Positions 1 to 11,367 of a stretch of DNA of 64,000 bases are shown here, in pieces. Position numbers and translations under genes: made by a program. The stretch is from Lachancea mirantina. Its lineage: Eukaryota; Ascomycota; Saccharomycetes; Saccharomycetales; Saccharomycetaceae. How positions within the stretch are numbered: the first letter of the stretch is position 1; each line of letters opens with the position of its first letter. The stretch is from NCBI GenBank assembly GCA_900074745.1, contig LT598465.1, forward strand, positions 806,001-870,000, given 5' to 3'. The notes beneath the pieces were generated by a model. It saw nothing but the letters and a program-made list of their open reading frames with translations. It ran no database searches and was not told the DNA's origin.

Positions 1-1380
<1,380 letters not shown>

Positions 1381-1505
1381 ACCAAAAGTATATCTATCAC
1401 GTAGAATGCTACTGTTAGGGTACATATAAAAGCTTTGAAGAGATCCTTGATGTTTATTGTCGGATTTTATTGAATGGTCTCGAAGTTTCTTTTTTAGGCC
1501 CTCAT

Positions 1506-4373
1506 TCATACAGCGAGGCCGCTCTGGATGCATTCCGACAGGCATTCACTGACTTTACTACCGCCTGTGCTTTTGCATGTAATTTCTGCCGTTCCTTCGG
1601 TTAATCTTATCTTCATCAAACAGCCGAAATTGCCTACACTCTTCGTGTGGGTGATCGCAGCTCCAAATATCATGTTTTCTACAGAGTGTTGCGTGATTAC
1701 CTGTATCCCCATTTTCTCTAACGTACTGACAACACCACCACTGAGATTAGCGGATTTTAACTTTATAACCCTTTGTGATTCACCCTCTTTCCCAAGGGCC
1801 TCGTTAATGGATCTCCACCGTTTCACAAACTGTGCCAAAGTAATAGTTTCCTTCCCATTAAGCTGAGGTGGGATGATTGTACTACTTAGAGCAACACCAA
1901 GCTTTAAAACGATAGATGACACGCTACCTCCACAAGTGAACTGAAGGTCGAGCAACGGACTTTGTTCAAGTGAAAATGGGTGCCGAACGAGAACTTCAAA
2001 TTTGTGAGTTGATCGAGATCCTACCGCCAAGGTTGTGCTTGGAAGTTCGATATTTTTGATGACATAAGGAGGATTCTCGTCAGTTTTCCAGGAAATCCAC
2101 TCTGTTAAGAAAGATTTTATAGGCCATTCCGACTGACTCACGTACGTGAGCTCGACTTCAATGAGCTCTGGTTGGGTCCTTGATTGGCGGATCCGATAGA
2201 TAATTTTCAAAAACGGTGAAGTATAAAATACTCCTTGTTTGTGTTTGAGCATTCTGTTGAAGCCCTCGTCCCATTTTGGTGATAAAATATGCGTGTTATA
2301 GTCGCTCTGCACAGATTTAGCTATTTTGCGCTTAGGAGGAGGACAGGGCGCTTTGCTGGAATGGTCATCCCGGGCACCTCCTGGCAGATCAAACGAGCTT
2401 AGAGAAAGTGTGCCCATACGACCCAGAAGAGGATTTTTCTTGCTATTGAAGGGAACCATTGGTTCAAATATCAAGCGTACGAGACTTTTCCCTGAAACTT
2501 TTTCGAACTGAATCATTTTGAGATACTCGTATGACCTTGTTTGTAACTCAATATCTAAGGAATTGAGCTCAAGCTGAAAAAACTTTATTACTGCCGACTC
2601 GATTTGAGGATCATGTTGATATAGCTTGACCATTGTGGAAAGAATCATGGCCCGGCACGCGTTTGATGCAGCAAAGTATTTTTCGGTGAATATGTTGAAG
2701 AGATCACCGATAGAATATCTTTCATCGACGCAGGTACCAAATTCCCCAAGCAAGAAGGCACCTGCCTTTATAATTGCCTCTGATGCGTGATCATCGCAGA
2801 TATATTTCACGAGTTGATCACAAGTCACCTTGTGTAAAGTTTCATTGTTAATGACTATTTGGCAAAGTCTTTGCCAGATGTCGTCGTCGTTAAAAAAAGC
2901 GTTTGATAAGGATAATAACTTCAGCGAGACTGTGACATACCATTTAGAATCGTTCGCAAACTTTTCAGTGAGAACGGCGATTTTCACCACCAAATCCGAA
3001 CGCACATGATGATCGATCTGATTTCCCGAGGTAACATACTGCAGCAATTCGTCCACAACCAATTGAACATTTTCACTATCAGTTAAGGTGTACAGTAGGT
3101 CAACAGTTTTCTTAAATATTGATGAATCGCGCTCTGTTCGCATTAGCTGGAAAAGTTGCTTCATGTGCTCTGAGCGCACAGACGCTCTAGCGTTTCTTCC
3201 ACTGGTTGAACAAAGTTTGACCAAAGAATCCAAAGCAAGATACCTAGTATTAGTCTCTCGCGCATCCAATAGAAAACATAACGCATTTATCGAACTCGTC
3301 ATTGCCGCCACAGAGGGGTCTAGCTTAGAAGCGAAATTGATCAGAGAAAACAAAATGGTGTTACGAACAGAACGTGTGAGAGCATCGGCAGCTGGTTTAT
3401 GGCCCAGTTCGAGCATGCTAGTCACGCACAAGCGAAGTTTTCCTAAGGTAGCCTGATCAATGCTCGAGAAGTCATATTGGCTATCGGAGTGACCTGGAGC
3501 GGCAACGATGATGTTGAGGATTGAAATAAGTTTCGTTAAAATCCAAGGATTTGGTAGTCCGGCAAACCTTTCTTCTTCTGGGAACGAAGATGGATCTTTG
3601 GTTCCGACAACAATGCAGCTGTATAGAATTTGAGAGAGGTGAGGGACTAGCCGAAAACACGCTTTGTATTCAACTTTCGTTGCCAAAAATTCGACAAGAG
3701 GTAACACTGCAAGCATGAGCCTATAGTTTTCGCTGTCATCCAAAAGGCTGGTTATTCTCTGAAACCATAGCTTTTCTTTGCGGGAGTCCTGTGTCAGAAT
3801 AGTCACGTCATTCTTCAGAAGTGTTAAAAACGCTAGTGATGCTTTCTTCTTCAATATTTGCGGTGACGTGGGTGACCTTAAAATCTGGAAAACCTCGTCG
3901 CTGAGCTCGTGAGTCAAGTTGTCGTCATTTCTGGCCGCTACGCCGATGAAATTTAGAGCCAATGCCGCATAATCGGTATTATTCGATTCGAGGTCTTTTT
4001 TTAAAGAAAGAACCAACCTATCTCGTACTTGGGTGGCGACACTTTCATTGTGGTATAATAACTCTAACGTCATGTATGCAATGTACTTTTCGCTGTAAAC
4101 CTGAGACGACATCAGTTCACAACATTGATCCAGACCAAACAGAAGATCATTAAGCTTGGCAGTATTAGTCGTAATGTAGATGTATGCAAGCTTGGCCACG
4201 TATTTCTTCCTTTGATAGCCGTTAAGCGCATTGCCGGATCCGAATTGGCGTTGAATATTGATGATTTCAGACTGGATCCTTCGCTTGTGATCTTCGGTTT
4301 GTTGTGAGGATCGCAAGTCTGCAATAAATAATTGCAAACCCTTCATGCTGTTCTGACTCATAGCTGCGACCAT
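1506..4373 (-). CDS. APL3: AP-2 adaptor complex alpha subunit
   Basis: Large alpha-adaptin subunit of the AP-2 clathrin adaptor, acting at the plasma membrane in endocytosis. The protein has 955 aa (S. cerevisiae about 1025). The N-terminal adaptin trunk is a long helical-repeat solenoid that opens with a family-typical block (MKGLQLFIADLR, then GYQRKKYVAKLAYIYI near residues 50-75). A low-complexity hinge follows around residue 660-690, then a C-terminal ear domain of beta strands. The start is the first of three nearby Met codons (residues 1, 5 and 10); the Met before KGLQLFI is an equally plausible start. It is convergent with the YBL036C homolog, with about 125 bp between the stops. The assignment rests on sequence plus conserved adjacency. 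Confidence 0.93.
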   Translation of the reverse strand: MVAAMSQNSMKGLQLFIADLRSSQQTEDHKRRIQSEIINIQRQFGSGNALNGYQRKKYVAKLAYIYITTNTAKLNDLLFGLDQCCELMSSQVYSEKYIAYMTLELLYHNESVATQVRDRLVLSLKKDLESNNTDYAALALNFIGVAARNDDNLTHELSDEVFQILRSPTSPQILKKKASLAFLTLLKNDVTILTQDSRKEKLWFQRITSLLDDSENYRLMLAVLPLVEFLATKVEYKACFRLVPHLSQILYSCIVVGTKDPSSFPEEERFAGLPNPWILTKLISILNIIVAAPGHSDSQYDFSSIDQATLGKLRLCVTSMLELGHKPAADALTRSVRNTILFSLINFASKLDPSVAAMTSSINALCFLLDARETNTRYLALDSLVKLCSTSGRNARASVRSEHMKQLFQLMRTERDSSIFKKTVDLLYTLTDSENVQLVVDELLQYVTSGNQIDHHVRSDLVVKIAVLTEKFANDSKWYVTVSLKLLSLSNAFFNDDDIWQRLCQIVINNETLHKVTCDQLVKYICDDHASEAIIKAGAFLLGEFGTCVDERYSIGDLFNIFTEKYFAASNACRAMILSTMVKLYQHDPQIESAVIKFFQLELNSLDIELQTRSYEYLKMIQFEKVSGKSLVRLIFEPMVPFNSKKNPLLGRMGTLSLSSFDLPGGARDDHSSKAPCPPPKRKIAKSVQSDYNTHILSPKWDEGFNRMLKHKQGVFYTSPFLKIIYRIRQSRTQPELIEVELTYVSQSEWPIKSFLTEWISWKTDENPPYVIKNIELPSTTLAVGSRSTHKFEVLVRHPFSLEQSPLLDLQFTCGGSVSSIVLKLGVALSSTIIPPQLNGKETITLAQFVKRWRSINEALGKEGESQRVIKLKSANLSGGVVSTLEKMGIQVITQHSVENMIFGAAITHTKSVGNFGCLMKIRLTEGTAEITCKSTGGSKVSECLSECIQSGLAV

Positions 4374-5103
4374 TGTCTCAGCCTGAGTTTTTCAATGGAC
4401 CCTCTGTGAATCGAAATACTGATTTAGTTGTCTGTCCGCTCCTTTTTGAATTTGATGTAGCTGGGTGTCTGGGAGTTTGACCACGGCAAAAGAGCGGAAC
4501 CTGAATTTCAAAATTAGCACGAAGTTCCATAGAAAGTAGAAACGAATTGATGGATACCTAAATCAGTGTGATATGGCTACATATAATATCAAGAGTTTGC
4601 TTGAATTGGGTTCTAGTTTTATAGGTACTCGCCTAGGCCAGAATCACAACATGAACAGCCTTAATTATTAGCATCAGCGAACTAACCTTCAGCGGAGGTG
4701 AAGAAGGTCGAAAGGCGACATCGCTGGCAGTGAGACAATTTCTGTCCGTTTCCTGTCTAATGGCCTTTCATTCATAGCCCGGGACTCTAGAAGGCAGCCC
4801 GCAAAAAGCAGCATTTTGCAAATATCATGTCTTTAAGCAAATCCACCGTGGCTTTTCTCAGTTTCAAAAATTTTCTAAAGATAGTTGGATTTGTTTTCTT
4901 TGTTTCCCTTTTATACCTAAAATAGCCGCCGAAGTAAGCACGGCCGTGAAACAGTATATTTAACTCAATTCACTATGGAGGCCTCAGAGGGTGAGGGCTT
5001 CCTAACCGGTTTAAGCTGCGCCTTCATCGACGTTTATTAGCAGTTTGAGTAGTTTTATATGTAGCAGTTTGAGAGTCAACAGGTTAGAATCAACGGTAAG
5101 GCA
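4374..5103. other. Intergenic region upstream of APL3 and the small ORF
   Basis: No gene recognised. A 21-codon ORF starts at 4975, upstream of the small ORF at 5104, and may be a uORF. An AACTAAC sequence near 4678 resembles a branch point, but no GTATGT-type donor precedes it on that strand. Confidence 0.4.
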
Positions 5104-5382
5104 ATGAACGACAAAGTGCCGAGAACTCCACAATCTTCACGTAAAACAATTCACGGCTCCAAGGAAAACTGTCGAGATGACATGTGCGAGGTCTCTAAGC
5201 AGGGCGCTTCGAGCAAAGTATTGATCTTTATAGAGCCCAGGAATACGGCTCTAAATTACCCTTCAATCAAGTTCAACTGCGGCAATCATTACCTTACTTT
5301 GAGTCGCGGGATTGAGAACGGCCGTTTTCTCATGACGTGTTGTTTTAGACAAGATATTCAGACACTGAAACCCGTTGAGTAG
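5104..5382 (+). CDS. Hypothetical small protein, 92 aa, with KEN-box-like motif
   Basis: I do not recognise this protein. It has an ATG start, 92 codons, and lies alone between APL3 and RFC5. The N-terminal third is polar and Ser/Thr-rich with one TP site (residues 8-9) and a KEN tripeptide at residues 20-22, as seen in APC/C degrons. The C-terminal part looks like a small folded domain with alternating hydrophobic residues (KVLIFIEP, HYLTLSRGI). No membrane segment or signal peptide is visible. It could be a genuine fast-evolving gene or a chance ORF; the strand-like hydrophobic pattern favours the former. No S. cerevisiae counterpart at this position comes to mind. Confidence 0.45.
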   Translation: MNDKVPRTPQSSRKTIHGSKENCRDDMCEVSKQGASSKVLIFIEPRNTALNYPSIKFNCGNHYLTLSRGIENGRFLMTCCFRQDIQTLKPVE

Positions 5383-5644
5383 TGCGAATTTTATTTGATT
5401 TGACAATCTACGAAAATGGCAATGATAGTATGGATAAAAAGGAGTTTAAAAGTCTTGCAATTACGCCCGATGACTTAAAATCTTGAATTACCTGCACTAT
5501 TTGGTGTTTTGCTGAATTCCGTCATTTTTTCATTTCCACTATCATTGAAGAGAACCTGTGAAATTTCTAGGTTTTAACAAACTCAGAATGTTGATTATTT
5601 TTGGTGGAACTGAAGCAACTAGTACCTTGAATTGACGATCAACA

Positions 5645-6715
5645 ATGTCTCTGTGGGTTGATAAGTACCGTCCAAAATCTTTGAACACTTTGTCGCACAG
5701 CGAAAGGCTGACAGACTTGCTTCAATCGCTCTCTAAAGAACCATCAGATCTGCCACATTTGCTGTTATATGGACCCAATGGTGCCGGTAAAAAGACTAGA
5801 TGCATGTCGTTGCTGCAATCGATATTTGGAAAAGGTGTATTCAAGCTGAAAATTGACGTCAGACAATTTTCGACGCCATCAAACCGGAAATTAGAACTGA
5901 ACGTGGTGTCAAGTGGGTACCATCTGGAAATTACGCCTAGTGACATGGGTAACAACGACAGAATTGTCATCCAGGAGTTGCTGAAGGAAGTGGCACAGAT
6001 GGAGCAAGTCGATTTCCAATCATCTGCCAATGGAGGCGGGCTTGCGCACAGATACAAATGTGTTATAATAAATGAGGCAGAGGCACTAACCAGAGACGCA
6101 CAGGCCGCTCTGAGACGAACAATGGAAAAATATTCGCGTAATATTCGATTAATTCTTCTGTGCGATTCCATGTCGCCAATAATCGCCCCAATTAAATCTC
6201 GGTGTTTGCTTGTACGTGTACCAGCTCCAACTGATGCGGAAACTGTCAAAATTTTGAGACATGTATGCAATAGTGAAGGGGTCTCGGTTGAAGACAACCA
6301 GGCGCTGGAGATCATAAGTCGCGATGCTAACGGGAACTTGAGAAAAGCGCTTTTATCTCTTGAGGCCATGGCTCTCAATAACGAAATGGTTTTGAAACGC
6401 ACCACACCACTAATTCGCCCGGATTGGATTGTTGTTATAATCAAATTAGCGAACAAGATCCTGAAAGATAAAAGCGTGAGCTCACTAGCCGAATGTCGCG
6501 CTACGCTATACGATCTTTTGGCACATTGCATACCGGCAGAAAGGGTGCTGCACGAGCTTGCATTCGCGCTTTTTAACGCTGTTCGGGATACTACATTGAA
6601 AGCTGCAATCATAAAATGGGCCAGTGTATTTGACGAGCGACTACGGTTAGGTAACAAAGCAATTTACCATCTGGAAGGGTTCATCGCAAGAGTCATGTGC
6701 GAAGAAGGTGCATGA
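5645..6715 (+). CDS. RFC5: Replication factor C subunit 5 (clamp loader)
   Basis: Small subunit of the AAA+ clamp loader that opens PCNA (encoded here by POL30 at 16.1 kb) and loads it on primer-template DNA. It is also part of the Rad24, Ctf18 and Elg1 alternative loaders. The 356 aa (S. cerevisiae 354) align end to end from the opening MSLWVDKYRP. The Walker A is at residues 43-51 (GPNGAGKKT). The Walker B region reads VIINEAEAL, lacking a canonical DExx as is typical of this subunit. The SRC arginine-finger motif is near residue 186. The protein ends in the RFC collar domain (LGNKAIYHLEGFI). It corresponds to YBR087W, yet it sits between APL3 (YBL037W) and MRPL16 (YBL038W). Confidence 0.97.
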   Translation: MSLWVDKYRPKSLNTLSHSERLTDLLQSLSKEPSDLPHLLLYGPNGAGKKTRCMSLLQSIFGKGVFKLKIDVRQFSTPSNRKLELNVVSSGYHLEITPSDMGNNDRIVIQELLKEVAQMEQVDFQSSANGGGLAHRYKCVIINEAEALTRDAQAALRRTMEKYSRNIRLILLCDSMSPIIAPIKSRCLLVRVPAPTDAETVKILRHVCNSEGVSVEDNQALEIISRDANGNLRKALLSLEAMALNNEMVLKRTTPLIRPDWIVVIIKLANKILKDKSVSSLAECRATLYDLLAHCIPAERVLHELAFALFNAVRDTTLKAAIIKWASVFDERLRLGNKAIYHLEGFIARVMCEEGA

Positions 6716-6776
6716 ATAGCCATTTTCCTTTTCGTGCTTATAGCAACACTATGTACAAGAACAAAACTAGTGGTTT

Positions 6777-7430
6777 TTAGCGACCGCGGAACATTTTATA
6801 AACGCCTTGTTTAGATCGTTGCTGATTTAGAAGCTCCTTGGGTGGGTTTCTCTTCAAAGCTTTGATGAAATCTACAGGTTTGTCTTGCTTGGAATCCTTA
6901 AAGCTGTGTAACCCGACTCGTAGGAGCGAGTCCCGCGAGACAAATTCGAAAACTCCTGGAAGCTTCGTACCAGCTTTTCTGAATGCCTCGCGAGCCACTT
7001 TTTCATGTAGGTTATCGCCGTCCATCTCAAAAATCACTTTCCCAGTTGGAACGCGCACCATCCAGTGGTCAAACCCACCCTTTCCTTTTCCCATACGAGT
7101 CTCGTTACCTTTGATACACACTGCAACATTAGTGCATAATCTTCGCCAAAGTTTTCCGTTGTTCACTTGACGTACGTACCGCATAATAGCGTTATCAGCC
7201 TCTTTCAACTGCTGAGCTGAGAGTCGAGTACCCTCGGTCTTCAACCTCAGTCCAAATTTTCCATATTGTAACGTAGAACCCTTTGTTGAACCTCCAACAC
7301 GAACAGGAACTCGACCTTTTTGTTTCTTGTTTACAACCTTAAATCGTGGTGCATATTCGTGAGTAAACCGCTTGAACGTAAGACCGTGTGTTCTAAGACC
7401 TTTAGCAGACTGTACCAGTTGCGAAAACAT
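6777..7430 (-). CDS. MRPL16: Mitochondrial ribosomal protein uL16m
   Basis: Component of the mitochondrial large ribosomal subunit, counterpart of bacterial L16. The 217 aa carry a short basic N-terminus rich in Ser, Gln and Lys, suitable as a mitochondrial presequence. The L16 core follows, with [40 protein letters not shown] and [11 protein letters not shown], the universally conserved rRNA-contacting segments. S. cerevisiae Mrpl16 is 232 aa. It is convergent with RFC5, with 61 bp between the stops. In S. cerevisiae it neighbours APL3; here RFC5 separates the two. Confidence 0.96.
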   Translation of the reverse strand: MFSQLVQSAKGLRTHGLTFKRFTHEYAPRFKVVNKKQKGRVPVRVGGSTKGSTLQYGKFGLRLKTEGTRLSAQQLKEADNAIMRYVRQVNNGKLWRRLCTNVAVCIKGNETRMGKGKGGFDHWMVRVPTGKVIFEMDGDNLHEKVAREAFRKAGTKLPGVFEFVSRDSLLRVGLHSFKDSKQDKPVDFIKALKRNPPKELLNQQRSKQGVYKMFRGR

Positions 7431-7902
7431 CCTAAAGGTCTAGTTCTTTTACAAGTCAGAACTTGTCAATCAATACTTTAAAATTTTTCAAATTCTTAAA
7501 CTTAATTTGGTGTACCTACTTTTGATGAACCAGTTAATCAGCATTCAGGCAGAAAGACTAACGGAGAGACCGACAATCTTACTTGTTATAATCAAAGCAA
7601 CATCGTTCAATTGTAGGTTTTTTCACGATCTCAATTCAAGCGTAATGATTTCCTTCGAGCACTGAAGGAATGAATTAAATTCATTCATTCGAGCTTATTC
7701 CAAGTAAATCACTACTACGATTAGATAGTGAGATTGACATTTGAAACTTGTGAAACCAGTGATTTTTTGATGTTCAAAGCTCTTAATATGTAATTACATG
7801 CTGATTGAACGACGACGTTTTCAATTTATAGAACTTCGATATTGAAAATTGACCAAGTATGGAAAGCGTGAAAATCAGTGGGAGGACAGCGACAGAACAG
7901 AT
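7431..7902. other. Divergent promoter region between MRPL16 and MSF1
   Basis: AT-rich shared upstream region. It contains a 19-bp imperfect-centre palindrome at 7668-7686 (two 9-bp arms around one base). No RNA gene is seen. The reading frame of MSF1 is open upstream to a TTG at 7849, which is not a plausible eukaryotic start. Confidence 0.4.
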
Positions 7903-9285
7903 ATGTCACATATAAGGACCATCTTTCGGTGTTGGTCTAAGCAAATACGCTTGTACTCGAAAGTTCCCAATAGCCTCTGGATACAGGGCAAAGAATATCC
8001 TACCAATGCTTCTATCACCAATGTTACATCTCACATATTGGAACTCAGTACTCGCCCACTTCATCAACAAAAATCGCACCCAATCGGTATACTTCGAAAA
8101 CTAATCGAAGATAAACTCAATTCTACAGATAATGCATACCAGGTTTACAACGATTTCAAGCCCGTCGTCACCGTTGAAGAAAACTTCGATTCTCTCGGTT
8201 TCCCCAAAGATCACCCGGGTCGGTCGAAAAGCGACACTTACTATGTTAATGACCAGAATTTGTTTCGAACCCATACTTCTGCGCATGAAATGGAATGTTT
8301 TGGCAACATGCAAAGGTTTGCAACCGAATGGTCTCGCAATGGTACCGAAAAGCCGGGATTTCTCATATCTGCCGATGTGTATCGCCGAGACGAGATCGAC
8401 AGAACTCACTATCCAGTTTTCCATCAGATGGAAGGCGCACGCGTGTGGAAACGGTCGGAGACCGGAACTTCTGAAATTCGAGGTGATTTGAAGAAATTGG
8501 AATTGCAGCTGGCCGCAGAGAGCACACAACTGATTGTAGAGGACGATAATTCTCTAGATGGAAATCCAAAGCAAGACTACATGACAGATTTGGAAGTTGA
8601 TCTGTGTTCTAAGCATCTCAAGAGGAGCGTGGAGCTTGTCGTGGCCCAAGTTTTCAACAAAAAACTACAAAGCTTGGGCCATGCCGGAGAGAAAACGCTC
8701 AAAGTTCGCTGGATCAAGGCGTATTTCCCCTGGACAGCTCCTTCTTGGGAAATCGAGGTATGGTGGCAAGGAGATTGGCTTGAAGTGTGTGGCTGCGGTT
8801 TAGTTCGCGAGCAAGTGTTACAAAATGCTAGTTTTGAAAAAGATTCTGCAGTTGGTTGGGCATTTGGTCTGGGGCTCGATCGTATTGCTATGCTTCTATT
8901 CGAGATTCCTGACATTCGGCTACTTTGGACCAAAGACGACAGATTCCACTCCCAATTCGAAGAGGGGAAAATTACTACTTTCGAGCCTTACTCAAAATAT
9001 CCAGGAACAGTTCGAGACGTAGCCTTCTGGCTGCCCTCTACAACCTCTCAGCAACAAATTCACGAAAACGACCTGATGGAAATCGTCCGAAATCGTGCTG
9101 GGGACCTCGTCGAAAGTGTTAAGCTCATTGACGAGTTTCGTCATCCAAAAACGTCACGCGTGTCCCAGTGTTACCGAATAAACTACCAATCGATGGACAG
9201 AAGCTTGACCAATGAAGAGATCAACGCTATACAAGAATTGGTCCGTACAGACCTGACAGACGAATTTCAACTTACTTTGAGATAA
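7903..9285 (+). CDS. MSF1: Mitochondrial phenylalanyl-tRNA synthetase
   Basis: Single-chain mitochondrial PheRS, charging mitochondrial tRNA-Phe with phenylalanine. I start at the ATG at 7903 (460 aa); it opens with a basic amphipathic stretch (MSHIRTIFRCWSKQIRLYSK) suited to mitochondrial import. The catalytic class II core shows LFRTHTSAHE, the motif 2 region FHQMEGARVW, and motif 3 near the end of the core (GWAFGLGLDRIAMLLFEIPDIRLLW region). After it comes the FDX-ACB anticodon-binding domain, beginning near PYSKYPGTVRDVAFW and ending with NYQSMDRSLT and the terminal EFQLTLR. It is the YPR047W homolog and is followed in tandem by TAH18, as in S. cerevisiae. Confidence 0.96.
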   Translation: MSHIRTIFRCWSKQIRLYSKVPNSLWIQGKEYPTNASITNVTSHILELSTRPLHQQKSHPIGILRKLIEDKLNSTDNAYQVYNDFKPVVTVEENFDSLGFPKDHPGRSKSDTYYVNDQNLFRTHTSAHEMECFGNMQRFATEWSRNGTEKPGFLISADVYRRDEIDRTHYPVFHQMEGARVWKRSETGTSEIRGDLKKLELQLAAESTQLIVEDDNSLDGNPKQDYMTDLEVDLCSKHLKRSVELVVAQVFNKKLQSLGHAGEKTLKVRWIKAYFPWTAPSWEIEVWWQGDWLEVCGCGLVREQVLQNASFEKDSAVGWAFGLGLDRIAMLLFEIPDIRLLWTKDDRFHSQFEEGKITTFEPYSKYPGTVRDVAFWLPSTTSQQQIHENDLMEIVRNRAGDLVESVKLIDEFRHPKTSRVSQCYRINYQSMDRSLTNEEINAIQELVRTDLTDEFQLTLR

Positions 9286-9519
9286 GTTTATCGACCACGG
9301 ATAACTACTGTATATAAATTCCATGATTTCGTAAATCTCGAGTTCCGTGAGTCAACTTTTTCGGTGCTGCCCGATTAATAACACCTGCTCATGAAAAATT
9401 GGAAAACTCGATGAGCTGTAGACGTAGTCTTAGAAAGTAACAAACATTAGGACAAATTGATGTTGTAACGAGTCCATTAGAGTCGAGAACTTGAAAGAAC
9501 CTTGAAAGTTCTAGTTTAA

Positions 9520-11367
9520 ATGGCAATTGGTACAAAAATTGCCATCCTTTACGGATCAGAGACCGGTAATTCACATGAATTTGCGTCGATACTTTCATAT
9601 AAACTGCATAAGTTACATTTCCCACATGCCCTTATGACTTTAGGCGATTATGATGCCAAGTCTATTCTAACATGCAAATATCTTTTCATTATCTGTTCAA
9701 CAACGGGTCAGGGTGAATTGCCTCGCAATGCGAAGGAAGCGGCCAACGGATCTGAGGTGGACACATTATGGGCACTTCTTAAGAGAAAAAATTTGCCCGG
9801 AGACTTGCTATCACATCTCAAAGTTGGTATGCTTGGACTTGGTGACTCTTCGTATCCCAAATTCAACTATGCAGTGCGGAAGCTGCATAATCGAATGGTT
9901 GATCAACTTGGTGCTCAATTACTTTTCGCGCGCTTGGAAGCCGATGAGTCTGGAGCACGCGGCAGCAACGCCAGAAATGGGGTTGGAGTCGAGGGAGTTT
10001 ATTTCCAATTTGAGAAAAGAGTGCTCGAAACCCTCATGACTAAGTATCCCACTAGAAAAGTTGGGAAAGATCAATTTCTACGCGAACCAGTCTCTGACGA
10101 GAACTACTTGAAACCTCTTTTCAATGTTACCTTGGATGAATCTGGTCCCACATGTGATATTATTGAATTCTCTGGAACTACAGTCGCTAAGACTGGAACA
10201 GTGACCAACAACGGAAGGATTACTCATCGTGATCACTTTCAGGACGTGAGACGATTCTGTTTCCAGAACCAAGGAGAACAATACTATCCTGGTGATACGG
10301 CCTCCATATACCCGTGCAATTCCGATGAGTCCGTACAGAAGTTCCTAGAATGTCAACCCGAATGGTTGAGCATCGCAGATAAACCACTTAAATTCGAAGG
10401 CATTTTGCCTTCTGATCTCGTCGATGGTGGCATTATAACCTACAAAACGTTGAGAACTCTTCTGAAATATCATTTGGATATAAACAGTATCCCTAGGAAG
10501 ATATTCTTCATGAAAACATGGATGTTTGCAACGGATGCTTCTCGTTTACAAGGCGGCGAACAACAGCTAGATCAGCAACGGTCAAAGCTACGCCAATTCG
10601 CATTAGATGAGGATATGGAAGATTTATATGATTACTGCAATAGGCCTCGCAGATCGATTTTGGAGGTACTTCAAGATTTTCCTTCGCTGGTGTTGCCTTG
10701 GACTTTTTTGTTCGATTTTCTACCAATTTTGAAGCCCCGGTTGTTTTCCATTTCTAGCTCGCCATCGCAAAGCCCGGTTGAGCTAACTATTGCATTGGTC
10801 AAATACCAGACAATTTTAAGACAAGTGAGGCGAGGAGTGTGCTCTCAGTATATCGACCAACTTAGAGAAGGTGATATTGTGAGATACAAACTTCAACATA
10901 ACCAGCTTTTGAAAAAAGACATGAAACAAAAGCCCTGCATTATGATCGGTCCCGGGGTTGGTATAGCGCCCATGATGTGCCTTCTGCGTTCTCATTTCTT
11001 CGAAGACCAATATCTGTTTTTCGGCAATCGATTCAATGCCAGAGACTTCCTCTACAAGGAGGAGCTATCAGCTTTCGAACAAGAGGGTTTACATCTTTAC
11101 ACCTGTTTTTCTCGTGATCCTGTCAATAATTTCAATGTCAAATACGTCCAGGATTTGTTATGGCAAAATGGGCAAGTGGTAGGTGAACTGCTTATCGAGA
11201 AGAAAGGAATAATATATTTGTGCGGCTCGTCGGGTAAAATGCCTGTGCAGGTCAGAATCACCATACTCGAAATTCTAAAAAGATGGTGTCAGATGAACGA
11301 CGAGCAGGCTCAGACGTACTTACAGGAAATGGAAAGGACAGATAGATATTTACAAGAAACTTGGTGA
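9520..11367 (+). CDS. TAH18: NADPH-dependent diflavin reductase of cytosolic Fe-S assembly
   Basis: Diflavin reductase that passes electrons from NADPH through FAD and FMN to Dre2 in the cytosolic iron-sulfur assembly pathway. Length is 615 aa (S. cerevisiae 623). Domains in order: FMN-binding flavodoxin domain (residues about 5-150) with ILYGSETGNS, CSTTGQGELPRN and LGLGDSSYPKFN; FAD-binding domain with PRLFSISSSPS in the middle; NADPH-binding ferredoxin-reductase domain with IGPGVGIAPM and YLCGSSGKMP near the C-terminus. It is preceded by MSF1 with about 235 bp between them, and is convergent with ATG11. It is the YPR048W homolog. Confidence 0.97.
   Translation: MAIGTKIAILYGSETGNSHEFASILSYKLHKLHFPHALMTLGDYDAKSILTCKYLFIICSTTGQGELPRNAKEAANGSEVDTLWALLKRKNLPGDLLSHLKVGMLGLGDSSYPKFNYAVRKLHNRMVDQLGAQLLFARLEADESGARGSNARNGVGVEGVYFQFEKRVLETLMTKYPTRKVGKDQFLREPVSDENYLKPLFNVTLDESGPTCDIIEFSGTTVAKTGTVTNNGRITHRDHFQDVRRFCFQNQGEQYYPGDTASIYPCNSDESVQKFLECQPEWLSIADKPLKFEGILPSDLVDGGIITYKTLRTLLKYHLDINSIPRKIFFMKTWMFATDASRLQGGEQQLDQQRSKLRQFALDEDMEDLYDYCNRPRRSILEVLQDFPSLVLPWTFLFDFLPILKPRLFSISSSPSQSPVELTIALVKYQTILRQVRRGVCSQYIDQLREGDIVRYKLQHNQLLKKDMKQKPCIMIGPGVGIAPMMCLLRSHFFEDQYLFFGNRFNARDFLYKEELSAFEQEGLHLYTCFSRDPVNNFNVKYVQDLLWQNGQVVGELLIEKKGIIYLCGSSGKMPVQVRITILEILKRWCQMNDEQAQTYLQEMERTDRYLQETW

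Noticed and set aside
4655-4700. AACTAAC followed by CAG upstream of the small ORF at 5104
   Set aside because: No upstream donor on that strand, and the acceptor would be too close to the branch site.
7849-7902. MSF1 start at a TTG (7849)
   Set aside because: Nuclear yeast genes start at ATG; the ATG at 7903 begins a typical mitochondrial presequence.
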